NCBI RefSeq assembly: GCF_046630445.1
Contig: NC_092338.1
Span: 150,460,501 to 150,524,500 of the forward strand
Length of the DNA stretch: 64,000 nucleotides
DNA from: Rutidosis leptorrhynchoides
Lineage: Eukaryota; Streptophyta; Magnoliopsida; Asterales; Asteraceae
Direction: 5' to 3'
Below are positions 39,118 through 50,984 of this stretch, in pieces. Position 1 is the first letter of the stretch; every line of letters begins with the position of its first letter. The notes under the pieces are model-generated. The model was not told the origin of the DNA. It searched no databases and saw only the letters and a list, made by a program, of their open reading frames with translations. The translations under genes were made by a program, and so were the position numbers.

Positions 39118-39129
39118 GCTCTGATACCA
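39118..39129 (-). promoter_or_regulatory. Primer-binding site of G1 (Met-tRNA type)
   Basis: GCTCTGATACCA on the plus strand, that is TGGTATCAGAGC on the minus strand, two bases from the 5' LTR end. Confidence 0.9.
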
Positions 39130-39131
39130 AA

Positions 39132-42100
39132 TGTAACACCCCGTCAAATCCCTTTAATGGAATGTTAAATCTGGTCCCAGTGCTTGGCTTGACTTCTACG
39201 TAATAGTAATATTCTACAGCGGAAGCAATTAATACCTGAGAATAAAACACGCAAAACGGGTCAACAATAACGTTGAGTGAATCTACAGGTTTTAGGTAAA
39301 CAATACAATATGTTTAAGGAATAACATTTTGAAAATGTTTACTAGTGAAAGACCACCAAAGTTTAATGTTAAAGTTTTTAGACAACACCGTTTCTAGTTT
39401 CAAAAGTTTGTTGACACTACCATGTCAAATTTCAATCATTTGTAGACAACCCCCTGTCAAGTTTTATCTCATTTGCTCGTAAACCATAGTTTAAATATCT
39501 TTGTATAGTATCTGAAAAACAGTTATCAGAAAAATAGTTTAATTTCCCTGCCCACGAGATTCTATCGCTGCATACACCGAGCACCTGAATACTAGCATTA
39601 ACCCGAGTATAGATGCCACTATACCCGCCTTTACCTCCTAAAATGTTATACACCTGTACGAGTGTATCTAATGTTCAAAATAAATGCACCACTGCTTTTA
39701 TAGTGGGTGAGGTTGTCAACCTAATGGATCCGTCCATCTAAATTGTGCTTACACCGATGGTATTAAAAGTATCCAAGCTAGAGGCTTTGTGTACAAACTC
39801 AGTATGCATATGTGTAGTACTCATGTCAATATAAAAGTAATTGAAAATGTAAATATAACAGCGTGTATTCTCATCCCTGAAAACATGTAAAAAGCGGGAC
39901 TGTAGACTCACCTTCGAATAAGCTAGGAATGAAAGACAAATGACTTGTACGGTTTAGACCCGAGTAATGTAACCTAAGTATACGTATGTAGGTTGGTCAA
40001 TATATGTATCTTTTATAAGTGTGGTATCATAGTGTACATTGTCTTATTGCTCGACTCAACGCGTTTCAAAGTAAAAGTCAACTATATCATGCAAGTCAAA
40101 CAAAGTCAACCGAAGTCAAACCGAAAGTCAAACTTGGTCAAAGTAGTCAAATAAAGTCAACATCAGTAGATTCATGTCAAATATTGGTTAACATGTCAAA
40201 CCTAAGTCAAACAATACGTTTCAGGTCATGAATGATCATTTTCACAATTTCAGTTTATCGTTATGTACAAAGTTAATGAACACGTAGCATATTTAGCACA
40301 TTATCTCATAGTACAAAATTCAAGTAATTATGACAAACTCCAGATCATAATTAGACTTAAAATTGATTACAAAAAGTCCAGCCAGGGACTCATACGACAA
40401 TTAAAAGTCAGGAATCAGAAGGGATACATTTGGGGTTTGCCAGGTCAGTTTCTGACTGCGCACTGATTTCATTTTGGCTATAACCGGAGTTAGGAACTTG
40501 AAAATGATACAAGACCAGTGGCCATAGTTCAAGGACAAATAAAAGTAACACATATCAAAAATCTAGCCACTTTTGTTTAGCCAATTGGTACAGTTTATTC
40601 GTGCAAATTGAACATTCAGTTTTTCAGCTCAAATCAGAATTCACATAAAGTAAGGCTCTATTGTGCCCAATGCATAAGGTTTCAGAGATTGACATAAACT
40701 AACAATAAGTCAAATATCATATTAAGTTTCATTTTCCAGAAGTATACATGCTCAATCAATATACAAAATTCACAAAGTACAAAACCGTGTTCAATTACAG
40801 ATTCGATTCCCATTTCGTTAGTCACATTCGCATACGATTATCCGAAGATCTAGATACAATTAACCCACGATATCTACATGAAAGATGAAGTACTTTTTGT
40901 CTAATTTTCAAATATATAAAGATTTAATTACAGAAGTTAATACATTTTATCATACAAGGTTATTTTCATGCAAGTGCTGTATAAAACTTCATTTACACTA
41001 ATTCTAGCATATCTTGGGCTATACATAAGCAAACGACATGATATCCTAGTCTAACTTGAGTGTTTTTAAATTATATTTCCAGTGGTATAAGTCTCACATT
41101 CCAATTAATTTTATATCAATACCAGATTTCTGATCAAGCAACAAAAACACAACGATAATTCAAACTGACATAACTTAATCATACGGAAACGAAATCAAGC
41201 GAATCCAAAGCCTAAACTCAATAGTTTTTCGCAAGGAATCTGATTATAACATAATAATTAACATTTTAAAAACTTAATTTTTCTGATCAAACAATAACAA
41301 ATTCGTTTTTAAACCCTAGCGCATCAAACAATCAAAATAACGATTACAATTAACACGTATACGTATAGACTTGAGCAATTGACAACATAACTATGAAACT
41401 CATATGAAAATCAGATTTTTAAGATTTAGGGTTCATGCAATTATACCTTTGATCGCTAAATTAAATACACCAACGCGTAGAGGATATCGGGAATTACAAC
41501 TTTCGTGTTCAATGTTTAATCAAAAGATCAAAAATTGAAGGTGGTGATGATGGTGATGATGTCGACGTGAAAGAGGGAGAGGGAGGGAGAGGCAGTCGAA
41601 TTTTTTTGAGTATAAGTGAGGGTTCTGCTAAATTTAGGTTTACCCTCTAATTTATATTAGGGTTTAATTATCATCAAATACAAATAAGTCCCTCAAGTAG
41701 TGAAAATTCAACATAAAAGGGTGGGGAGGTGGGGTTCGGCCAATGGGCCCCGTGGGATGGGTTCCCGGGCCCTCGTTTTGCAAAACCGTGTATTCGTGGT
41801 CCGTTTTAAGTGTCGTTTAGTCGTACCGAAGGCCCGGAACGCTAATCCGATCGTTAAATGCAACCAATCGCTTAATTTATTAAAAACCCAATAAATTAAA
41901 TATTTTAAAAAGTTAATAATTAATTAAATTAATTAGTAAAATAAACCCGAGCGTTTCGTTGCTCAAAAAGCTATTATCAAAATCGTATCGTTTTTATCGC
42001 ATTTCATTATCCGAAATATTTATTTGAATTAATATCAACCCATATCAATTAATGAAACCCTCCAAAGGTCAAGTATACATTTAATACACGTAAACACATA

Positions 42101-42173
42101 AAAGTTAAATAATCGCCGTTAAATAAACTAACGGAAGGTTAACGAAGGTAACAGAAAAATCAGGGTTGTTACA
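39132..42173 (-). repeat. 5' LTR of G1
   Basis: 3,042 bp, same content as 31479-34511. Visible differences include CTTTAATGG for CTTTAACGG at the end and a 9-bp GGTGATGAT duplication near 41545-41560. Confidence 0.9.
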
Positions 42174-42347
42174 ATAAGAAACATAAATTCCGTCATCATC
42201 TATAAAAACTATAGTTTTGGGATATTTTTGATAAATACAAAAGAACTAAATGACACACACTCATTTGCTTAAATACCAGCATTAGTCATAACAATATTTT
42301 TCATAAGTACTACGAGTATATATTGTCGGATTATAGGCCCCTTTGAA

Positions 42348-43076
42348 TTATGAGCCTTGTTCTAGTACACATGTTGAACACTCACAAATCCGCCCCTGAT
42401 CATGATCAATTTGATTTTTATCTGTAGCAGCAACTAAAGTATCATCGTCAACAATGGCCCCATCCAAATCGCCTCTAACCATATCAATAGTCTCATTTTC
42501 TACAAGTTGAGGACCCATCGGTGTGTCACTCTGCAAATGTGTTTCAACATCATCGATACAAATTTATTCATCCATGTTAAAATTATCTCTAGGTGTTGTC
42601 TTGATCACAACTTTCCAATCTTTACGAATAGGATCTGCAACATAGAATACTCGTTGTGCTTGCGAAGCTAGGATATAAGGCTCTTTAGTTTGCTTCAGAC
42701 CTCGAAAATCGAGTGTCGTAAACCCATTCTCATCAACTTTTATCCTGGAACCACTTGATATCCAATCACAATGGAACAAAACAACTTTCTTCTCATCACC
42801 ATACTGCAACTCGATTATATCTTTTAAAACACAGTAGTAAGTGACATCTCCCACAATAAGATCATTATCTCTAGCACTCGAGAAGCTACTTGTTAGAGCC
42901 TGAAGTATGACTCTGCTATTTTGTGTTGTCCTATTCTTCTCTACATCTTTAATGTGAAATCGGAAACCATTTATGATATATCCCTTATATTTCTTTACAA
43001 CCTCACTTGGACCGTTTGCCAATGTCTCTATATCACTTGTGATTCTGTTATCCCGACTAGTCATGTCCTCATCAAC
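42348..43076 (-). pseudogene. CACTA transposase 3' exon (DUF4216-like), separated from the rest by T2
   Basis: The acceptor TCAG lies at 43080-43077, and the exon starts GTTGATGAGGAC at 43076. The frame is open to 42564 with the family features KYKGYIINGFRFH, FHCDW and the FYVADP...W segment (DUF4216-like). A TAA at 42564 is followed by an in-frame continuation (ICIDDVETHLQSD) to 42348, so the stop may be a late nonsense mutation or the tail may be non-coding. The exon joins in phase to the exon at 55062-54963, on the far side of T2. The 3' part 42179-42347 has no gene. Confidence 0.8.
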
Positions 43077-45135
43077 CTGATTTGAGGCAATTTATTTATA
43101 CAGTAATAAGTTTGGCTCAGTTATGTGACGACCCGGAAATTTTCGACCAAATTTAAACCTAATCCTTATATAATTTCGATACGATAAGCAAAGTTTGTAA
43201 AGTTAAGTCTCAAAATGTTTGAACTATTTTTGATGAATGCAATTGTCTTTGACTATTCCCGACGATTCACGAACCATTATCTGAAAATCAATACATATAT
43301 ACAAATATAAATATAAGTACATTTATAATATTTTAAAAATTAATAAAGTATATTTTAATCAATTGAATTAACATATAAAATAATATCTAGAGTAATAAGG
43401 TTGTTATTGAAATAAATATTAATAGTAAAATCAGTATTAATAAAAATATTACATATAACATGAATGTGAAATTTAATATGTATTAATTGTTATATTATTA
43501 TTATTTCTATATTAGTATTTTTATTATTATTAATAATATTAATAGTAGCATTATTATTACTAATATAGTTATTAATTAATGATATTATTTGAATATAAAT
43601 AAAAAAGACTATAAATCAAAATCACCATCACTTAAATTATTTAATAATTTTCTTGTCTTGTTTTTCAACACCCGTGAATCAACGTTGATTAGTAAGATTA
43701 CTAGTTTATTTTTATTCTATACTATATTATTACTTTATGTATTATTAATATACATACACGACATATAATCTAAGAATCACCACCACTTGTGATTTTTATA
43801 TTTTTTTTCTGTCCCAGCTGCTTTCCATCACCAACCCAACAAACAACTTTATTCATCTCCCTTCTTCTTTATGCTCATCAATAATCACAACCACCATCGA
43901 GCCTTAGGATTTTCGTTTTATATTTTGGTAATCATGTTTCACCAAGCCACAATCACCATGACTTCACCATTTAATGATCACTTCCACCACCATCTATTCC
44001 TTCACCACACCCGGCCACTTTAATACCACCATCACCTCTAGCAAACCACTAGCACCACCTCACAAATTGCTTCATCAACCTAAACCATGTATCCGTCTTT
44101 GTATCAAGTTCAAACACCACCAAAACCGAAGCCATAACCATCGGCTAACCCACAACAACCGCCACCATCTTATAATCACCATCCTTTTTTTTTTTATTTT
44201 GGGTGTTTCTTTAAACTCACGACCATCTTCTTCAACCAACCCACTTGTAATTACGAACGAACTTCGACTGCCACTTCTGTTATCCTTTTCTCTTCGGTAC
44301 CACTCTCAAACTAAACAACCCATGAGACTGTTACAGTGATGTTTGCTCTCTAACAAACCCAAACCCACCAAATTCGTGACCCATATTATTACTATTACGG
44401 GACTGAAATTAATTTTTTTTTTTTCTCTTTTTAACTGATCAAACCTGCGTAATTTTTTTTTTTTAAAAAAAAAAAAAAACAACAACCACCCTACTACCAC
44501 TTGCCCACTTGTTAGAGTTATTACAAAATATGATGAGCTGTAAAGTTCTCGTTTGCAAATTGCCTTATGATACGATTTGTTTTTTTTAATACAAAAACTT
44601 TTGACTCAAAACTAATTGGTGGATCCAATTCAATAAAGCTAGTAGATTACTAAAGTGGATTCCTCTAAATCTTGTGGGCCGTAAAAACCTAAGGATATAT
44701 GGGTTGCTATGATGTGTTTTTCTGCTTCGATTTCCATTAAAATGGAGATAGTATTAGAATACTCTGATGATACCGTAAATAAAGATAATGGTGTTGATGA
44801 AGATTTGGAATATAAAATGACGATGAACATTGTTAAAAAAATGATTATGATGGTTACGATGAAGATGGTAGTGACTAGCATAACGATGATAAAACGAGTA
44901 AATGATGATGACGTTTAAGATGAAGTTTAAGATGATGATGATGATACTCGTTTATAATGGTGATACACGAAATGATTATGATGAAGAAACGAGTATAGGA
45001 TGATGATGGTTAGAGTGATGTCGAGACCATGAAGATGATGAACTGTTCTGGGTATTGATTTTGAAGAAGAAAAGGAAACAGATTTATACGGTTAATTAAA
45101 TTTAATCTCTAAGTTAAAACATAAATGAAACATCA

Positions 45136-45209
45136 GAGGAATGGTATGCGATTGTTCTTGGGAAACAAAAGGTCTTGGGTTCGAACCCAGGTCACAATAA
45201 CATTTTTTA
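45136..45209 (+). other. tRNA-like cassette 1 in T2 5' LTR
   Basis: A perfect B box GGTTCGAACCC at 45178-45188 inside a short inverted repeat (CTTGGGTTCGAACCCAGG), with a weak A-box-like GAATGGTATGCG about 40 bp before it and T6 at 45204-45209. Confidence 0.5.
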
Positions 45210-45337
45210 ATTATCAGAGAAGCTGGGCTGTGTTAAAAGATTGGGCATGTTGGGCCGTGATCCAAACTATTATGTTGGGCCGATTATGTTGTGCAAACAG
45301 ACTATAGAAATAAAAATTAGTATTAAGGCAGATAAGG

Positions 45338-45420
45338 AATGGCAGAGAAATGGTTAAGGATATGTGTGTGTAACCGAGAGGTCTCGGGTTCGAGACTGGG
45401 CGAGGGCGTTTTATTTTTTA
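45338..45420 (+). other. tRNA-like cassette 2 in T2 5' LTR
   Basis: A-box-like TGGCAGAGAAATGGTTAAGG, B-box-like GGTTCGAGACTGG (45387-45399), then TTTTATTTTTTA. It is related to the T1 cassette at 12587, which has GATGGTTAGGGAGTTAAG and GCGAGAGGTCGCGAGTTCC in the same order. Confidence 0.55.
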
Positions 45421-46775
45421 AATCCGATTCTTTAAAAGGTAACATTATGTTTTATTACAATTATTGTTATGTTATTTATTTATAACATTAATATTAGGAT
45501 TATTATCATCGTTAATATAATTAATATCATTATTAAGACTACTAATATTATACTATTAGGATTATTATTAATAATTTTATATGTATTATTATTATTACTC
45601 AAATACACCTTTTATTTATTATTATTAATATTATTTTACCAAATAAATATTTGTTATATAAAAAAAATATATTTAAATACATATGACATAACGATAGTAA
45701 TATTCTTATAATAAATACTAATTATGTATCTAAAGTAACTAGAATAAAAATAGTTAATTAAGTTATTAATGAAACATATAATTTACTAAAATAACAATTA
45801 ATATATATAAATTTGTTTGATTACAATTATATGTGTTAATATAGATACAAATGATATAGGTTCGTGAATCCGAGGCCAACCCTATATTGTTCAATGTCGT
45901 TCTATGTATTTTTACTACAAAATACATTAGGTGAGTTTCATTAATCCCTTTTTAAATGCTTTTGCAATATATATTTTTGGGACTGAGAATACATGCGCTG
46001 TTTTTATAACTGTTTTACGAGATGGACACAAGTAATCGAAACTACATTCTATGGTTGGATTATCGAATTAAATATGCCCCTTTTTATTAAGTCTGGTAAT
46101 CTAAGAATTAGGGAACAGACACCCTAATTGACGCGAACTCTAAAGATAGATCTATCGGGCCCAACAAGCCCCATCCAAAGTACCGGATGCTTTAGTACTT
46201 CGAAATTTATATCATGTCCGAAGGAGGATCCCGGAATGATGGGGATATTCTTATATATATATTGTGAATGTCGGTTACCAGGTGTTCAATCCATATGAAT
46301 GATATTTTTGTCTCTATGTATGAGACGTTTGTTTATGAGAAATGGAAATATGAAATCTTGTGGTCTATTAAAATTATGAAATGATTATTTATGTTAAACT
46401 AATGAACTCACCAACCTTTTGGTTGACACTTTAAAGCATGTTTATTCTCAGGTACGAAAGAAATCTTCCGCTGTGCATTTGCTCATCTTAGAGATAGTAC
46501 TTGAAGTCATTCATGACATATTTCAAAAGACGTTGCATTCGAGTCGTTGAGTTCATCAAGATTATTATTAAGTCAGTTATAGTAAGATATATTACAAAAT
46601 GGTATGCATATTGTCAACTTTCAATGTAATGAAAGATTGTCTTTTCAAAAACGAATGCAATGTTTGTAAAATGTATCATATAGAGGTCAAGTACCTCGCG
46701 ATGTAATCAACTGTTGTGAATCGTTTATAATCGATATGGACTTCGTCCGGATGGATTAGGACGGGTCCTTTCAGT

Positions 46776-46787
46776 TGGTATCAGAGC
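46776..46787 (+). promoter_or_regulatory. Primer-binding site of T2 (Met-tRNA type)
   Basis: TGGTATCAGAGC starts two bases after the 5' LTR, as in T1. Confidence 0.9.
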
Positions 46788-47234
46788 GGTGGTCTTAGTG
46801 AACCAGGTCTTGCATTAGAATGTCTAACTGATAGTTGTTAGAATGCATTAGTAAGTCTGGACTTCGACCGTGTCTGCATGTCAAAAGTTTTGCTTATCAT
46901 TTTTGTCAAAAATCATCTGCTTATCATCCTTAGGAAATTACATGCTCATTATTCTTAGTCTAGACACGTTTTACTGCATTGACTACATAAATAGTGTATA
47001 GACAAAATTTATATCTTAGCGTATCTGACAATTCATATCTTAGCGTATCTGTTACTGTAGACCTTTCCTGATATCTCTCATAAATTTCTCCTTAATTTAA
47101 GGGATCCTGGTACTATATATATCTATGCAAATTATGCATTGAGAATACCATCCAACTATAAATTGCTGTCACTAAACTCTTCATACCAAAAAAAAAAAAA
47201 AAAAAAAAAAAAATCTTTCCTGAGATCGCGTAAG

Positions 47235-47741
47235 ATGGCCTCTACGAATCAACCAAGTTCCTCTGACTCCGAAGACAGCGTGACAGGAGCACACCAACCA
47301 ATCAACTACCGTGATTACTGGAGAAAATGGGGGTGGGTTCGCGACATACTCACCCTATGGAGAAGGGAAGAAGGTACTCCATATCATGAACCGAATCTAC
47401 CACCTAACCTTGGAGTACTTGACCCGCTCACCGGTGAACCCGTTCGCAACACCATTTATACCCTTTTTGCCAGAATTTTTCGTCTTGAGACTACCATTAA
47501 CGGAACTAGAGAAGATATTCAACCTCTACCCCACACTGATAACCAACCAGGGTTAGTAGAAGAAGTTAAAGAACTCCGAGCTCGAGTGTTAACTTTAGAG
47601 AGCACGGTACACAGTTTGCAAGCATCAACAGTATCACCAACACCAGTCACATCACCAACCTTAGCACCAACAGCACTAGTACCACCAACAACAACATCCG
47701 CATCACCAGCTTCGACATCTCATTCTGTACCTCGAGTATAA
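47235..47741 (+). CDS. Conserved orphan protein of the T family, intact copy
   Basis: 168 codons, function not recognised. I chose the ATG at 47235 (MASTNQPSSS) because the frame upstream translates an A27 run and is not shared with relatives. In order: a Ser/Asp-rich start, S-V-T-G and Q-P-I, a tryptophan-rich block at residues about 31-47 (YW.KWGWVRDILTLWR), Y-H-E-P-N, LTGEPVRNTIYTLFARI, a coiled coil at about 112-131 (VEEVKELRARVLTLESTVHSL), a Pro/Thr/Ser-rich linker and the ending SHSVPRV. There is no zinc knuckle, protease or membrane segment. It is the only plus-strand ORF in a nearly unmutated element, and the same architecture appears in T0 and T1, which argues for selection. A Gag-like or RNA-packaging role is inference. 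Confidence 0.75.
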   Translation: MASTNQPSSSDSEDSVTGAHQPINYRDYWRKWGWVRDILTLWRREEGTPYHEPNLPPNLGVLDPLTGEPVRNTIYTLFARIFRLETTINGTREDIQPLPHTDNQPGLVEEVKELRARVLTLESTVHSLQASTVSPTPVTSPTLAPTALVPPTTTSASPASTSHSVPRV

Positions 47742-50320
47742 TCATTGTTCCACATGACGTTCTACATCATTTATCTTCGTTCGACATGATGATTATGTAA
47801 ACTCTAATGTTTTAGAGATTATACCTACTTGTTGAAACGGTAAATCAAAAGAGTTTAATATCATATTGACTCGTTAAATCCATGGTTACATCTGAAGAAA
47901 ATATATATGTAAATATATTTTCATAAAGATTGTGATTAAAAATTCTCTTGTACAAACTGTTAATGGTGAAAATATCTTAACGGGTAGGTAATACCCGAGA
48001 ACTATTTAAATTTCACATTAATAAGTTACATTGTACGTTCTTCAAATCTGTTTCAACAGTCATATACTATCCTACTTATATCCACCGATATACAAATCAG
48101 TTCACCCCAGAATAACCATATTCATCCAATTTCATATTTCGAATTTGATTTATCAAAAATCAAGTGGCATAATGAAGGAAACATTTGACAAAATAAAATT
48201 TGTTAGAAACAAACAAATTAACTATGAGAAATTTTGTTAAGAATCCACGTTAACTGTTCCTAGCTAATTCTTCCTAGCTAACTGATTACATTTTATTTAT
48301 CGCAATTTAATTATCGCAATTTACATTCTCGCAATTTTATCTATCGTCATTTAATTTCTGTTATTTATTTTACGCACTTTAAATATCGGGACATGTATAC
48401 AAGGTTTTGACATATCATATCGACGCATCTATATATATTATTTGGAATCACCATAGACACTCTATATGCAGTAATGATCGAGTTCTCTATACAGGGTTGA
48501 GGTTGATTCTCAAATAATATATATACTTTGAGTTGTGATCGAGTCTGAGACATGTACACGGGTCACGATACATATTAATTAAATCGAATATTATATATTA
48601 AATTATATATGAATTATTGGACTGTTAACTGTGGATTATCAACTGAGGACTATCAACATTGGACAATTAAAATAAATTAAAATATTGATTATAACATATG
48701 AAACTAAACATATCTTCAAGTTTGCCACTTGATCTCATCTTAAACCTCATCTATATCTTGACGATTACAATCTGCGTTCAAACCTTTCATGATTCTTGAA
48801 AACATCTCAATCGAGAAGATGAACCAACCACACTTCATCTACAGAAAGAAAAGATTGATGCGTATAGTTATACACCTGAGAAACTCTCGGCAACTGAGTA
48901 AACGTTTAACGCGTAGTTGTGCTAATTCCTTTAGCGTTATTATTACCGAAAATAACTTTGCAATTCCTTTTCAAAACTAGTCAATTTTGTCACAGCTCCA
49001 GCAAGTCAACTTCGACTTTTCGTTCGAAACAACCTTATTATCACCTTGACTAATATGTATGTTCATTTATTGTTACCAGGTAACCTTTTATATTCCACCA
49101 TATTACCATCAGCGTTTAATCATCTAAAAACACAATTCTCCTGAAACCACCTCGGATTGATAACCGATGATTCAGATATCGTAGCATTAAATGCAGAGGA
49201 AACAGAAAAATTGTAGATGGTCTAAACAGCCAAAAGTTTGATGATAAATAAGGGAGTGTTAGGAACGCTCGATAGAAAATTTGGTACTGAAAAGCAGATT
49301 GAGCTAACCATAAAGGAAACCAAGGAGAAATACAAGTAACATACCCTAAATTCATAGAACTCAGATAAATCTAGATCCGTTGAAATCTTTAGAGAATATC
49401 TTGCTCCGAAGTCATGTTAAAATCTTGCGAAAAATCTTTCTCCATCAACCATCGAACTTAGAAATTCCAAAATATCATCATCAATATCTTCGATATTTCT
49501 GAGGATATTTTCATAAATATTCTCGTCCGAAATTATATACCTCTTCGTGCTTCCTGTGTGTCATTATATTGGAAACATTCAATAGAAAAATTTAGTACCG
49601 AAAAGCAGATTATGCGAAACTATGAAGAAAGCCGTAGACAAATCACAAAGAATAAGTTTGACTTCAAAGAATCCAAATGATTCAATGTCTGCTAAAGTCT
49701 TTAGTGAATATCTTACTCCTTACTCTAAATCCTTGCAGACAATAGTTTCTATCATCCTCTGATCTTAGATATTCCGAGATATTATCGTATCTTTCATTAT
49801 AAATATCCTCCATATTTCTGGAGATATTTTTATAACTATTCTTATCTGAAATCATTAATCTCTTCGTGCTATCAGTATTATATCATATAGAAGCTGTTAG
49901 TTTCTATATTCGGTAGACTTTCGAATTTAAAATATGAATGTTTTTGAAGTAGTGTTGGGAACTGATGCATGAGTTAGTATAATATAATGACACTTGATCA
50001 ACGTGATTATATTATAGTAAGTCATGCTGAGTTCTAATGGGACATGATGGTTCACAGTAAATCATACCACCATCATGTGTCATGTTACATAACTCTTTCA
50101 TTCTAATTAACTTCTGAACATATCAAGAAAGTATATTCCTGATAGCTCTACTCTCAATGATTCTGGTAATTTGACTAATCAAATCGTGCTATTACGTTCT
50201 TTCTTGATTATAACATTAAACTCATTCGCAACTCCATACTTACAAATTCTAGACCATTACTCGTTTTATTAGAGATTGAGAGGAGATTAAAAAGACGAAG
50301 AGCTCCGAAACATAAAGGGA
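47742..50320 (+). other. Non-coding interior of T2
   Basis: Homologous to T1 15483-17960. It holds the inverted-repeat remnant at 47801-47820 and the internal polypurine-like copy at 47979-47999. A segment (ATTCCAAAATATCATCA..., 49460-49530) is partly echoed at 49770-49850, suggesting a local duplication. No gene supported. Confidence 0.65.
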
Positions 50321-50424
50321 GATATAAAACTCGACGACAATACTGAAATTTCAATAATTAAAAAAATTAAAACATCACGACAATTAAAAATTTAAAAGAT
50401 TACAATCAAGCTACTCGATTGTCG

Positions 50425-50880
50425 TCAATTGTCATCTGCAAAGTAGCGTTCACCAGTCATTTCACCATCCGTGAGGTACTCTGGAGACATCGGTATTTCT
50501 CTTGATGCCTCAACTGCTGCTTCAGTTGATTCATCGAGGTAACGATAACTCAACGTCTCTTCATCTTCCAGAACCGCATACAAAGAAATACGTTTACCAC
50601 GATCTTCAATGGTATCTTTTATAAAGTACCATTGATCATCGGTACACAGAAAACTTGCCCTACAATCCGCATCATAATCGTCTTTATAAAAGAACACAGA
50701 CGTAAATTCACACGGGACTTTTTCCTTCAGAAAGGATAGCAAGTCTTGTAAACCAACATCACGAATGTCAATATCTTCAAACGAAATACTGTCGCACCAC
50801 TTATATTCCTTCATTTGATTACGGAAATCACCTCCGTAATGAACATCGAATGAAACAATCATTGGGGGAAGTGTTAACAT
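50425..50880 (-). CDS. PB1-like domain protein, antisense insert in T2
   Basis: 151 codons, intact. The N-terminal 100 residues look like the PB1-like domain found at the front of plant Mutator-like transposases: residues about 8-19 (IVSFDVHYGGDF), an acidic strand S-F-E-D-I-D-I-R-D-V, a hydrophobic helix (LQDLLSFLKEKV), and a final strand ISLYAVLEDEE. The tail is acidic (EEIP..SPEYLTDGE-like) and not recognised. No catalytic domain follows, so it is a stand-alone fragment or small gene. The surrounding insert (about 50320-51125) is absent from T1, and its own TATA box lies about 100 bp upstream. It opposes the element's transcription direction. Family assignment is moderate; that it is a captured or inserted gene is inference. 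Confidence 0.55.
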   Translation of the reverse strand: MLTLPPMIVSFDVHYGGDFRNQMKEYKWCDSISFEDIDIRDVGLQDLLSFLKEKVPCEFTSVFFYKDDYDADCRASFLCTDDQWYFIKDTIEDRGKRISLYAVLEDEETLSYRYLDESTEAAVEASREIPMSPEYLTDGEMTGERYFADDN

Positions 50881-50976
50881 TTTGCAGTTTGGGAGTGTTT
50901 GATTTTGATTTTGAGAAAGGTGGAAATGTAAAAGAAATATATGTTTGAGTGAATAAAATGAAGTATATGGTTGGTG

Positions 50977-50984
50977 TTATTATA
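50977..50984 (-). promoter_or_regulatory. TATA-like box before the PB1-like ORF
   Basis: TATAATAA on the minus strand, 97 bp before the ATG at 50880. Upstream (50995-51040) are paired AACGG words, including AACGGCTA twice and AACGGTCA. Confidence 0.4.

Larger units (their letters stand above)
31479..42173 (-). mobile_element. G1: degenerate Tekay-like Ty3 chromovirus, minus orientation
   Basis: The target duplication ATAAG is at 31474-31478 and 42174-42178. LTRs are 31479-34511 and 39132-42173, with ends TGTAAC...GTTACA. On the minus strand a Met-tRNA primer site adjoins the right LTR, and TTTCGGGACGAAATTTTC plus a purine-rich GGTGGGTAA adjoin the left LTR. The interior is 4.6 kb with broken reverse transcriptase, RNase H, integrase and chromodomain-like C-terminus; Gag and protease are not found. 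Long LTRs, the C-terminal chromodomain-like sequence and the TGTAACACCCCG terminus point to the Tekay/Del lineage. The two LTRs differ by roughly 1-2% by eye, so insertion is fairly old. Confidence 0.9.
43124..46773 (+). repeat. 5' LTR of T2
   Basis: Starts TGTGACGACCCGG and ends GGGTCCTTTCA. The last kilobase is closely related to T1 (from about 45847, GATACAAATGATATAGG). The middle differs: a pyrimidine/CAC-rich segment (43800-44340), T12-A16, a GATGATGA-rich segment (44700-45040), two tRNA-like cassettes, and ATT/TTA runs (45430-45700). Short frames (for example 43974-44339) occur in both LTRs and look like translations of biased sequence. Confidence 0.92.

Noticed and set aside
43974-44339. 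121-codon frame repeated exactly at 52114-52479
   Set aside because: The two copies are the two LTRs of T2. The segment is CAC/TCA-rich with an unnatural His/Thr/Ser composition and is absent from T0 and T1.
45178-45188. Possible functional tRNA gene (perfect B box)
   Set aside because: No acceptor or anticodon stem could be traced by eye and the A box is weak; kept only as a tRNA-like cassette.
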